From positions 186,001-250,000 of the forward strand of contig JADJIA010000005.1 of NCBI GenBank assembly GCA_016707285.1: a DNA stretch of 64,000 nucleotides, given 5' to 3'. How positions within the stretch are numbered: the stretch's first letter is position 1; each line of letters begins with the position of its first letter. The notes beneath the pieces were generated by a model. That model saw only the letters and a list, made by a program, of their open reading frames with translations, had not been told where the DNA came from and searched no databases. This stretch comes from Ignavibacteriales bacterium (GTDB taxonomy: Bacteria; Bacteroidota; Ignavibacteria; Ignavibacteriales; Ignavibacteriaceae). Below, in pieces: positions 37,137 to 45,238 of this stretch. The position numbers were made by a program, and so were the translations under genes.

Positions 37137-38513
37137 ATGAAAAATATAGTAATACTGGGCGCCGGAATTTCCGGTCTTGCAACCGCACACTGGCTTCATC
37201 GTCAGAATATTGACTTCACGATACTCGAAGCAGGGAATGAACCCGGTGGAAGTATCAAAACCGTCAAAGAAAATGGTTATACTATTGATTTTGGTCCAAA
37301 CAGTGGACTCGAAACATCACCATTCATCAGAGAACTTGTTTCTCAGGTTGGTCTTGACGATGAAATGGTTTATGCAAATGAAACTTCAAATAAAAGATAT
37401 ATCCTCAAAAATGATGAACTGATGCCGCTTCCTATGAGTGCAGGTTCTTTCTTCAAAAGTGCCCTCTTCTCCGTTCCGGGGAAGCTTCGTTTATTAAAGG
37501 AACCTTTTGTTGGACGCTCACTCGATGGATATAACCAAAGTATAGCCGAATTTGTTGAGAGAAGGTTGGGAAGGGAATTCCTTGACTACGCCATTGATCC
37601 TTTTGTCTCCGGAGTATTTGCAGGAGATGCCGAAAAACTTAGTGTAAAATCCGCTTTTCCAAAACTCTACCGTCTTGAAGAAGTTTATGGCGGATTGGTG
37701 AAAGGAATGGTTAAAGGCGCCAAAGAGCGAAAGGAAGCCAAAAAGAGAAACGAAGAGTCGAAACAAAGTGCCAAAATGTTCTCTTTTAAATCGGGAATGG
37801 GAATTCTTCCCAAAACAATTGTTGAACAGTTTCCTGATCGTATCATTTATGGTTGCCGCGTGACCAATGTTAAAAAAGAAAACGGAAAATTTTCAATTAC
37901 CTATGAAAAGCAGGGGAGTCTGCATGAATTAAAAAGTGACATCCTGCATTCCACACTTCCTGCACATATAGCAGCAAAAGTTTTCACCGATTTTGATTTA
38001 AATCTCGGTGAACATTTTACAGATGTTTACCATCCACCCGTTAAAGTCCTTTTTGCAGCCTATAAAAAAAGCAGCATTAAGGTTCCTCTTGATGGATTTG
38101 GTTTTTTGATCCCAAGCAAGGAGAAAAAAATATTCCTCGGTGCCATTTGGAGCTCAGTGATATTTGAAAACCGCGCTCCTTCAAACCAGGCAGGATTTAC
38201 AATATTTATTGGTGGTGCCCGAAACAGCGATATATTCCGCCGTTTTGGTAATGACCTTGAACAAAAAGTTTTGGGCGAGTTTCAAAGAATCATGAAAATT
38301 GATGTTGATCCCGTTTTCACCAGTTCACGCATGTGGGAAAAAGCCATTCCGCAATACAATCTTGGGTATAATTTGCACGAAGATTATTTTACAAAAATTG
38401 AACTCGAAAATCCCGGTCTTGTCCTCAGTGGTAACTACCGCGGTGGCATCTCCATCGGCGACTGCTTCAAAAATTCAAAACCCGCCGCCGAAAGGATATT
38501 GAATTTAATTTAA
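37137..38513 (+). CDS. hemY: Protoporphyrinogen oxidase, FAD-dependent (HemY/HemG type)
   Basis: 458 residues. FAD-binding 'IVILGAGISGLATAHWL', 'LEAGNEPGGSIKT' and 'GYTIDFGPNSGLETSP', then 'FLDYAIDPFVSGVFAGDAEK' typical of protoporphyrinogen oxidase, and C-terminal 'LSGNYRGGISIGDCF' FAD contact. Oxidises protoporphyrinogen IX. Family members usually use oxygen; alongside HemN this suggests the cell meets both conditions. Last gene of the haem operon. Confidence 0.94.
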   Translation: MKNIVILGAGISGLATAHWLHRQNIDFTILEAGNEPGGSIKTVKENGYTIDFGPNSGLETSPFIRELVSQVGLDDEMVYANETSNKRYILKNDELMPLPMSAGSFFKSALFSVPGKLRLLKEPFVGRSLDGYNQSIAEFVERRLGREFLDYAIDPFVSGVFAGDAEKLSVKSAFPKLYRLEEVYGGLVKGMVKGAKERKEAKKRNEESKQSAKMFSFKSGMGILPKTIVEQFPDRIIYGCRVTNVKKENGKFSITYEKQGSLHELKSDILHSTLPAHIAAKVFTDFDLNLGEHFTDVYHPPVKVLFAAYKKSSIKVPLDGFGFLIPSKEKKIFLGAIWSSVIFENRAPSNQAGFTIFIGGARNSDIFRRFGNDLEQKVLGEFQRIMKIDVDPVFTSSRMWEKAIPQYNLGYNLHEDYFTKIELENPGLVLSGNYRGGISIGDCFKNSKPAAERILNLI

Positions 38514-38557
38514 ATTGTCCTATTTTTGAACTTTGTTACAATTTAAATAAGACTGAC

Positions 38558-38689
38558 ATGGACTCCATACTACAGACATCTTTTGCTCCACCACAGCGAA
38601 CTGACCCCGAGGTATTGTTCGCTCAAGTAAAAAAATTGAATCACACACTCAAGTTACAAGAGTTCTTAACGCCATTCCTGAATTTGTGA
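38558..38689 (+). pseudogene. Probable 5' end of the following PAS kinase in another frame
   Basis: ATG 38558 opens a 43-codon frame (MDSILQTSFAPPQRTDPEVL...VKKLNHTLKLQ) that runs out at TGA 38687. The kinase frame is open from 38605 but has no ordinary start before GTG 38683/ATG 38686, and its untranslated part encodes '...VTRVLNAIPEFVMILN', the natural start of a PAS domain. The two frames join smoothly near 38655-38665 if one base is restored. Read as one gene with a one-base loss or a sequence error. Confidence 0.5.
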
Positions 38690-39693
38690 TGATTCTAAAT
38701 GTAGAAAGGGAGATAGTTTTTGCAAATGAAAGTCTGCTTGAATATCTGAATGCAGGAGAAGATTTCCTGCTAAAAGGTTTAAGGCCCGGCGAAGCTATAA
38801 ATTGCCAACATGCCGATGCAAACGCTGCCGGATGTGGAACAAGTGAATTTTGCAAAACCTGCGGAGCAGTGATCTCGATCCTGAATTCACAAAATGGAAG
38901 TCCTGAAGTTGTGCAGGAATGTCGAATAACCCAGTCGGATGGATGCACCGCTCTTGATCTCAGAGTAAAATCCACACAATTAAATATCGATAATGAGAAC
39001 TTTACAGTTTTTACAGTTTCTGATATATCGAATGAAAAAAGGCGTTCAGCCCTCGAAAGAATATTTTTCCACGATATCCTCAACACTGCTGGTGGAATTC
39101 TTGGTTACACTCAAATTTTAAAAGACGCAGAACCCGAAGAACTTGCAATTTTCAGCGAGAGTATTGAAGAACTTTCCAAAAGACTTATCGAAGAAATTCA
39201 AGCCCAAAAACAACTTATCGCTGCCGAGGGTGGAAAACTTGATCTGCGTAAAACAGTTGTTAATACCAAATTGTTAGTGAATGAAACAATTGAACTTTAC
39301 AAAAATCATGTAGTCGCAGAAGGAAAAAACATAGTCGCGGGAAGACTGCTCGACATCGACATAATTTCCGATCGCAGCCTTCTCGGAAGAGTATTGGGCA
39401 ACATGGTCAAAAATGCATTGGAAGCTGATCCTGCGGGTTCAACTATCACAATCTCATGTTTTCCCGGCGACCAAAAAGTGGTTTTCTCAGTGCATAACAC
39501 CACCTTCATGCCTCAACATGTACAGCTTCAGATATTTAACAGGTCTTTCTCAAGTAAAGGAAAAGGACGCGGATTAGGAACATACAGCATGAAACTTCTC
39601 TCAGAAAGATATCTAAGCGGGACTGTTTCGTTCGAATCAGCAAAGGAACAAGGTACCACTTTCTACGCCCAATACCCGCTCCAAATCGAGTAA
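38686..39693 (+). CDS. PAS-type sensor histidine kinase with cysteine cluster
   Basis: 335 residues in this frame; the true start is probably 38558 in another frame (see the preceding entry). PAS domain 'ILNVEREIVFANESLLEYL' with an inserted cysteine group Cys40-x9-Cys50-x5-Cys56-x2-Cys59 ('CGTSEFCKTCGAV'), which could hold a metal or iron-sulfur site or sense redox. Dimerisation helix with His129 in 'RIFFHDILNTAGGILGY', HATPase with 'NMVKNALEADPAGSTI' and 'GRGLGTYSMKLLSERY'. Cytoplasmic. No adjacent response regulator; next genes are a GbsR-type regulator and the acyl cluster. Confidence 0.8.
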   Translation: MMILNVEREIVFANESLLEYLNAGEDFLLKGLRPGEAINCQHADANAAGCGTSEFCKTCGAVISILNSQNGSPEVVQECRITQSDGCTALDLRVKSTQLNIDNENFTVFTVSDISNEKRRSALERIFFHDILNTAGGILGYTQILKDAEPEELAIFSESIEELSKRLIEEIQAQKQLIAAEGGKLDLRKTVVNTKLLVNETIELYKNHVVAEGKNIVAGRLLDIDIISDRSLLGRVLGNMVKNALEADPAGSTITISCFPGDQKVVFSVHNTTFMPQHVQLQIFNRSFSSKGKGRGLGTYSMKLLSERYLSGTVSFESAKEQGTTFYAQYPLQIE

Positions 39694-39698
39694 CCGGG

Positions 39699-39738
39699 AC
39701 TCAAGTACTCAAGTACTCGAGTCTCTCAAGTTTCTCAA
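39699..39738. repeat. Short tandem 8-bp repeat
   Basis: ACTCAAGT (39699-39706), ACTCAAGT (39707-39714), ACTCGAGT (39715-39722), then degenerate CTCTCAAGT and TTCTCAA. Intergenic microsatellite between the kinase and the GbsR-type gene. Confidence 0.6.
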
Positions 39739-39782
39739 AAATTCTTCTTGCACATGAACAAACTTTTGCTTAATTTTAACCG

Positions 39783-39798
39783 TTTCAAATTTTTGAAA
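39783..39798. promoter_or_regulatory. Inverted repeat before GbsR-type regulator, possible operator
   Basis: TTTCAAA (39783-39789) and TTTGAAA (39792-39798) around TT, 16 bases before the start codon at 39815. A place where an autoregulating dimeric regulator could bind. Confidence 0.4.
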
Positions 39799-39814
39799 TG
39801 TTAAAAACACAGAT

Positions 39815-40303
39815 ATGAGCGAAAAAGAACAAATTAAGATAGAAATGATTCAAAGATTCGGTGACGCTTACAAGGCGTTTGGACTGAATAAATTGATGGG
39901 GCATATAGTTGCTTTGTTGATTTTTAGCCCAAAACCGGTATCTCTTGATGAAATTTGTGAACAACTCGGCAGGAGCAAAGGACCGGTGAGTCAGATACTC
40001 AGGCGACTGCGTGATAAAAAACTTATCCGCAAAGCCTGGTTCGCCGAGAATAACAGAAAAGATTATTACGAAATTGAACCCGAAATTTTTGAGAATGCAT
40101 TCCTTAACAATTTTGCACTTATCAAAAATAACACCAAAATTGCTGTGAATTTAAGGGAAATGGCAAACGGTTCTTTCTCCGTTGAGGGAGATGATACCGC
40201 CAAACGCCTTGAAGAAATGGAAAAGTTTTACCGCCTGATGGAAGTGCACTATAACAATTTCCAACAGGAATGGGAAGAGGAAAGAAAAAAGATCTATTCA
40301 TAA
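39815..40303 (+). CDS. GbsR/MarR-type winged-helix regulator
   Basis: 162 residues. A winged helix fills residues about 25-85: 'LMGHIVALLIFSPKPVSLDE', then recognition helix region 'LGRSKGPVSQILRRLRDKKL' and wing 'IRKAWFAENNRKDYYEIEPE'. The C-terminal ~70 residues form helices for dimerisation. Family members (GbsR and relatives) repress osmolyte or membrane-lipid genes. It lies just before the acyl-processing cluster and is the natural candidate to control it. An inverted repeat lies in its own promoter. Confidence 0.82.
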   Translation: MSEKEQIKIEMIQRFGDAYKAFGLNKLMGHIVALLIFSPKPVSLDEICEQLGRSKGPVSQILRRLRDKKLIRKAWFAENNRKDYYEIEPEIFENAFLNNFALIKNNTKIAVNLREMANGSFSVEGDDTAKRLEEMEKFYRLMEVHYNNFQQEWEEERKKIYS

Positions 40304-40333
40304 AAGGTCTTTTATTTGGGGAGTGTTATACAA

Positions 40334-40361
40334 TTATCGTTTTAAAATTTTCAAACGATAA
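40334..40361. promoter_or_regulatory. Inverted repeat upstream of SDR reductase gene
   Basis: TTATCGTTT (40334-40342) and AAACGATAA (40353-40361), nine-base perfect arms around 10 AT-rich bases, about 85 bases before the reductase start at 40446. No T tract follows on the plus strand, so an operator is as likely as a terminator. Confidence 0.4.
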
Positions 40362-40445
40362 AAAAGTTTCAATGAATGAACCATTGTTCTGTAGCCAACC
40401 TTATTCGGCTCAGGACTCATAAAATATATTTTGGAGATCAAAAAA

Positions 40446-41180
40446 ATGAAAAGACTTGATGGAAAAGTAGCAATTATTACAGGTGGAGCCAGAGGTATTG
40501 GCAAAGCCGCAGCACTTCGTTTTATCGAAGAAGGCGCTATAGTTGTTGTTTGGGATGTGAATGAAGAACTTGGTAACCAATTGGTTGCTGAACTTGGCGA
40601 AAATTCCTTTTTTGTTAAAGTGGATGTTACTGATCTTGATTCAACCACAGAAGCAGCAGGAAAAACTGTTGAAAAATTTGGAACCATTGATATCTTGATT
40701 AACAACGCCGGTATTACCCGTGACGCAAGTCTCGCAAAAATGACTGCTGATCAGTGGAAATCGGTGCTTGATGTTAATTTAACAGGTGTGTTTAACTGTA
40801 CGAAATCTGTAATGAACTTCATGATCGAAAAAGGTTACGGGAAAATAATTAATACATCTTCTATTGTTGGTCTTTATGGCAATTTTGGACAATCAAACTA
40901 TGTAGCTACCAAATCGGGAATTATTGGTCTCACAAAAGTGTGGGCGAGAGAACTTGGCAGAAAAGGAATTTGTGTAAATGCAGTGGCTCCCGGATTTATA
41001 GCAACAGAGATGGTTGGTACCATCCCTGAAAAAGTGATAAACATGTTAGTGGAGAAAACCCCTTTGGGCAAACTTGGTTCACCCGTGGATATCGCAAATG
41101 CATACCTTTTCCTCGCTTCTCCTGAATCTGATTATGTAAACGGAACCGTCCTTAGTGTTGACGGTGGATTGGTGATGTAG
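40446..41180 (+). CDS. SDR-family reductase, FabG-like
   Basis: 244 residues from ATG 40446, with GGAG nine bases upstream; the TTG at 40431 overlaps that ribosome site. Classical short-chain dehydrogenase: cofactor motif 'TGGARGIG', 'NNAGITRDASLAKM' (typical of FabG), catalytic Ser/Tyr/Lys in 'IINTSSIVGLYGNFGQSNY' and 'VATKSG', and 'VAPGFIATEM'. Reduces a 3-oxoacyl thioester with NAD(P)H. It heads a same-strand cluster with a ketosynthase III-like gene, symporter and acyl-CoA synthetase, so it may act on the same acyl substrate rather than in bulk fatty-acid synthesis. Confidence 0.88.
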   Translation: MKRLDGKVAIITGGARGIGKAAALRFIEEGAIVVVWDVNEELGNQLVAELGENSFFVKVDVTDLDSTTEAAGKTVEKFGTIDILINNAGITRDASLAKMTADQWKSVLDVNLTGVFNCTKSVMNFMIEKGYGKIINTSSIVGLYGNFGQSNYVATKSGIIGLTKVWARELGRKGICVNAVAPGFIATEMVGTIPEKVINMLVEKTPLGKLGSPVDIANAYLFLASPESDYVNGTVLSVDGGLVM

Positions 41181-41190
41181 GAACCACCTG

Positions 41191-42177
41191 ATGAGAAGAG
41201 CAAAAATTACTGGAATTGGAGCCTTTGCTCCCGAAAAAATTGTTCCGAACTCATTTTTTAATGAAGTGCTTGGAGAGGATGTTGATACCTGGTTAAGAGA
41301 TAACCTGACAATCAGGGAGAGAAGATGGTGCACGGAAAATGAATCCACCGCCGATCTGTGCGAAAAAGCCGCTCTTGCCGCAATTGCCGATGCAGGAATA
41401 TCTGCAAAAGATATCGACCTGATAATTATCGCCACCGATACCCCCGAATTTGTTTCACCCTCCACTTCGTCTGTTGTTCAACACAGAATTGGAGCAATAA
41501 AAGCCGGAACATTTGACATAAATACTGCTTGTGCAGGATTTGTAACTGCATTAAACACAGGTTCAAAGTTTATCGCCGGCGACGACACTTACCAAAATAT
41601 CCTCGTTATTGGTGCTTATGCAATGAGCAAGTTTTTGGATTTACACGACAAAAAAACGGTAACTCTTTTTGCTGATGGTGCCGGGGCTGTTGTTCTTTCA
41701 CCCGTTACCGATGGGTCAGGATTCCTGAATGGCGAGCTCTTTTCCGATGGTCAGTATAATGAATGGATGGGGATTTATGCAGGTGGAACCAAATTCCCGA
41801 TCACAAGGGAAGTGGTTGATAACAAAGATCATTTGTTGAAGTTTGTTAAAAAATTTCCGAAAGAATTGAATCCTGAAATCTGGACCAAAATGGTTGTTAA
41901 AGCCTGTGAAAAAGAGGGGATTACCCCTGCCGATGTAAAAAGGTACTTTTTTACACAAATTAACATCAATTCAATCTGGCAGACACTCGATAATTTGGGT
42001 GAATCCCGCGAAAAAGGGGAAGTGATAATGTCAACTTTTGGATACACAGGTTCTGCTTGTATCCCAATGGCTCTTGATCAGGCTTATAAAGCGGGGAGAA
42101 TAAAACGCGGGGATTACATGATGTTTGTAGGTTCAGGTGGTGGACTCGCTTTTGCTTCAGCTTTAGTGAAATTTTAA
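41191..42177 (+). CDS. Ketoacyl-ACP synthase III-like protein with atypical active site
   Basis: 328 residues, FabH fold, 10 bases after the reductase. The nucleophile Cys114 is intact in 'FDINTACAGFVTAL'. The other two FabH residues are not: the His of 'PHQAN' aligns to Thr255 in 'YFFTQININ' and the Asn of 'GNTS' aligns to Tyr285 in 'FGYTGSACIPMALDQA'. The C-terminal 'GSGGGLAFASALVKF' matches FabH. Without His/Asn the protein is unlikely to decarboxylate malonyl-ACP; acyl transfer, hydrolysis or a different condensation is more likely. Function unknown; the neighbours suggest acyl-CoA chemistry. Confidence 0.85.
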   Translation: MRRAKITGIGAFAPEKIVPNSFFNEVLGEDVDTWLRDNLTIRERRWCTENESTADLCEKAALAAIADAGISAKDIDLIIIATDTPEFVSPSTSSVVQHRIGAIKAGTFDINTACAGFVTALNTGSKFIAGDDTYQNILVIGAYAMSKFLDLHDKKTVTLFADGAGAVVLSPVTDGSGFLNGELFSDGQYNEWMGIYAGGTKFPITREVVDNKDHLLKFVKKFPKELNPEIWTKMVVKACEKEGITPADVKRYFFTQININSIWQTLDNLGESREKGEVIMSTFGYTGSACIPMALDQAYKAGRIKRGDYMMFVGSGGGLAFASALVKF

Positions 42178-42192
42178 GAGAGGAAAGAATAA

Positions 42193-43701
42193 ATGGGCTT
42201 GGCTTCAAGTGAATTGATTACTGCCGGTTGGATTCTGATTGCTGTTTATGTTGCAGTTACCCTCTTTTTTGTTATCCGTGGTGCGTTAAAAGTAAAGACC
42301 ATGAACGATTATGCAGTGGGGAATGTAAATTTTCCACCATGGACTGTTGGTTTTGCCCTTGCAGCTTCAATGACAAGTGCCGCTACTTTTGTAATAAATC
42401 CCGGACTTGTTGCAACCTATGGAATTAGTGCGTTCATTTCTTACGGACTTGTTTATCCCGCTGCTGCAATGATTTCGCTTGTGGTTTTAACCATTGGATT
42501 CAGAAAATTTGGATCATCTGTGAAGGCGGGAACTCTTGCCCAGTGGATGGGAAAAAAGTATGAAAGCAAAGGATTTGCACTCTATTTTGCCATTTTGTCC
42601 CTCTTACTGCTTACTTTTATTGTCCTTATAGCTGTTGGATTAACGAAAGTGATTTCAAAAACCCTGGATGTTCCCGAGTTGTATGTTTTGATTGCCACAA
42701 TAGTTTTTATTTTTGGTTATATGATGTTTGGTGGAGCCAATTCGATGGTTTACACCAACACCGTGCAGGCCATTATCATGTTGTTTGTGGCTTTTATCAT
42801 GATCGGTTCGGGATATGCTTATTTCCAGGATGGGGTCACGGGATTTATCGACAAACTTGGCTCAATAGATGGAAAACTGACTCAACTTTACAACGAATCA
42901 AGTTTTCTTTTTCGCGACTTTTTTGAGATATTCATTGCTCAGATAGTTATTGGCGCAGCAATTGTTTGCCAACCCCACATCATAACCAAATCTTTGTTGA
43001 TTAAAGATCCAAAGGGAGTTAAATCATACCTGATCAGTGGTGTTATCGCACAGGGTATCTTTTTTCTCGTGGTATTTGTTGGATTATATGCCCGTCTTCA
43101 GTTTCCTGAACTGAAAGCAGGCGATGTAGCACTTAAAACCGATGGAATTATTCCTGCTTATGTGGTTTCGGTGTTCCCCGTTTTTATTTCACTATTTGTG
43201 GTTCTTGGTCTTATTTCCGCAGGAATTTCAACCCTTGAGGGTTTGATTCAATCCCTTTCAAGCACAATTACCCAGGATTTGATAAAGCCATACATAACCG
43301 ACAAATTTGTAAAAAAAGAATTAACCGATCGAGCAATGATTATTATCAACAGATCAGTTATTGGAATCCTCGGAATTGTAGCAGTATTAATGACTTACGA
43401 CCAGTTGGTTAATCCAAAACTTAGTGTGGCGATATTTGCTCAAAATGGCGTTTATGCTTATTTTTCTGCTGCATTTGTACCAATTATTTTTGGTATGTTT
43501 ATGAAAGATGTTAACAAAACTGCTGTCATTATTTCCTCTGTTATTGCAGTTGCCGTTCATTTTACCATGTATTACGGAAAACTGACTGTGCCTTTTACAG
43601 TTGCAACGGGTGAGAACCCCGGAGTTGCCGCGGCAGTCGCAATTTTAATTTCAATTTTATCCGGTTTGATTCTGCAAAAATTATTGGGAGGCAGAAAATG
43701 A
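42193..43701 (+). CDS. Sodium:solute symporter (SSS family)
   Basis: 502 residues with about 13 membrane helices. SSS features: 'TMNDYAVGNVNFPPWTVGFA', 'AASMTSAATFVINPGLVATY', 'MMFGGANSMVYTNTVQAIIM' and 'LISAGISTLEGLIQSLSSTI'. Family members import proline, acetate, pantothenate, sugars and others; the substrate here cannot be told from sequence. Set between an acyl ketosynthase-like gene and an acyl-CoA synthetase gene, a carboxylic acid is the reasonable guess. Overlaps the synthetase by 4 bases (ATGA). Confidence 0.92.
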   Translation: MGLASSELITAGWILIAVYVAVTLFFVIRGALKVKTMNDYAVGNVNFPPWTVGFALAASMTSAATFVINPGLVATYGISAFISYGLVYPAAAMISLVVLTIGFRKFGSSVKAGTLAQWMGKKYESKGFALYFAILSLLLLTFIVLIAVGLTKVISKTLDVPELYVLIATIVFIFGYMMFGGANSMVYTNTVQAIIMLFVAFIMIGSGYAYFQDGVTGFIDKLGSIDGKLTQLYNESSFLFRDFFEIFIAQIVIGAAIVCQPHIITKSLLIKDPKGVKSYLISGVIAQGIFFLVVFVGLYARLQFPELKAGDVALKTDGIIPAYVVSVFPVFISLFVVLGLISAGISTLEGLIQSLSSTITQDLIKPYITDKFVKKELTDRAMIIINRSVIGILGIVAVLMTYDQLVNPKLSVAIFAQNGVYAYFSAAFVPIIFGMFMKDVNKTAVIISSVIAVAVHFTMYYGKLTVPFTVATGENPGVAAAVAILISILSGLILQKLLGGRK

Positions 43702-45227
43702 TTGATCACCTGGAAACCGACTGGTGTGAAAAATGGGCTCAATATTCACCAAAAAAACTTTTTATCAGAGAACATGCCGGCGGTCTCGAATGGAATTACT
43801 CCGATTTTAACAACCGTGCCAATAAACTTGCAAACCACTTCCTGAACGAACTAAAACTCAAAAAAGGGGAGAGAATAGCGGTCTATTCAAAAAACAGAGC
43901 AGAATTTATTCTTCTTTTTGTAGCATGTGTTAAAACAGGGCTTATTCTTGTTCCGTTAAACTTTAGATTAACTCCGCGTGAACTTGATCTGTTAATTGCC
44001 GATGCCGAACCTGCATTGTTCCTTTTTGAATCCGATTATTCAGAAGAGATAAAAAAACTAAACACTCTTAGTGCTGTTCCGGCCAGTATGGATCTTAAAG
44101 AAATCAGAGCATTTTTAACGGAGCCAATTGAACCCGGAATCAAAAAACCGGAAGTTGTGATTTCGTTTAACGACCCTGTTAAAATTCTATATACGGCAGG
44201 AACCACGGGTCTCTCGAAAGGTGTGATAATAACGCACAAACAGTTATTCTGGAACGCCACAAACACGGTTTTAAGATTAAATCTTACGGAAAACGACCAT
44301 ACACAAAGTTATGCTCCTTTTTTTCACACCGGTGGTTGGAATGTTTTGTTTACCCCTTTTCTTTTTGTGGGTGGTTCACACACTCTCTTAAATTCGTTTG
44401 ACCCCGATACCATCCTTGAACTGATGGAAAAAGAAAAAACAACACTCCTTTTTGGTGTGCCTACAATGTTGCAAATGTTATCAGATTCACCAAAATTTGA
44501 GAATACCGATCTGGGTTGCGTACGATTCGCAATCGTTGGGGGTGCGCCGATGCCAATACCATTGATTAATCTTTGGCACAAAAAGGGTATTGCAATACGA
44601 CAGGGTTTTGGGCTTACCGAAGTGGGACCTAATTGTTTTTCACTCCATCAGGATGATGCAATAACTAAAAAGGGAAGCATTGGATTTCCCAATTTTTATG
44701 TAGAAGCCAAAATCGTGGACGAACACGGCAATCCGCAGCCGCCGAACACACCGGGCGAACTCTGGTTAAAATCACCCGTGGTAACAGCAGGCTACTGGCG
44801 CAAACCAAAAGAAACAGCCGCTGCAATAACCAACGGCTGGTTTCACACAGGCGATATTCTTCAGGTTGACGAACAAGGATACTACTTTGTAATCGACCGG
44901 AAAAAAAACATGTACATCAGCGGTGGCGAAAATGTCTTCCCATCTGAAGTTGAAAAATATCTTTATCAGCACAAAGCAATAAGAGAATGTGCTGTTATTG
45001 GAGTAAAAGACGACCGCTGGGGCGAAACCGGAAAAGCATATATCGTGCTCAATCCCGGTGAACAACTAACCGCCGAAGAGATAACAGAATACTGCAAAAC
45101 AGGACTTGCAAAATACAAACTGCCAAAACACATCGTTTTTCTCGATTCACTCCCTAAAAACGAGGCAGGAAAAATAAACAAACAGCAACTAATCAAAATT
45201 CATAAACAACAAACTAACACCCAATAG
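43698..45227 (+). CDS. Acyl-CoA synthetase (AMP-forming)
   Basis: 509 residues. Adenylate-forming enzyme motifs: P-loop 'LYTAGTTGLSKGVIITH', 'GLTEVGPN', 'GWFHTGDI', hinge 'DRKKNMYISGGENVFPSEVE' and catalytic Lys in 'LPKNEAGKINKQQL'. Activates a carboxylic acid to its CoA ester using ATP. Translationally coupled to the preceding symporter gene, which suggests uptake followed by activation. Chain length or aromatic preference not deducible. Confidence 0.93.
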   Translation: MIDHLETDWCEKWAQYSPKKLFIREHAGGLEWNYSDFNNRANKLANHFLNELKLKKGERIAVYSKNRAEFILLFVACVKTGLILVPLNFRLTPRELDLLIADAEPALFLFESDYSEEIKKLNTLSAVPASMDLKEIRAFLTEPIEPGIKKPEVVISFNDPVKILYTAGTTGLSKGVIITHKQLFWNATNTVLRLNLTENDHTQSYAPFFHTGGWNVLFTPFLFVGGSHTLLNSFDPDTILELMEKEKTTLLFGVPTMLQMLSDSPKFENTDLGCVRFAIVGGAPMPIPLINLWHKKGIAIRQGFGLTEVGPNCFSLHQDDAITKKGSIGFPNFYVEAKIVDEHGNPQPPNTPGELWLKSPVVTAGYWRKPKETAAAITNGWFHTGDILQVDEQGYYFVIDRKKNMYISGGENVFPSEVEKYLYQHKAIRECAVIGVKDDRWGETGKAYIVLNPGEQLTAEEITEYCKTGLAKYKLPKHIVFLDSLPKNEAGKINKQQLIKIHKQQTNTQ

Positions 45228-45238
45228 GAGAAAAAAAG

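Noticed and set aside
41191..42177. Ordinary FabH of fatty-acid synthesis
   Set aside because: The decarboxylation His and Asn are replaced by Thr255 and Tyr285, and the neighbours are not the usual plsX/rpmF/acpP genes.
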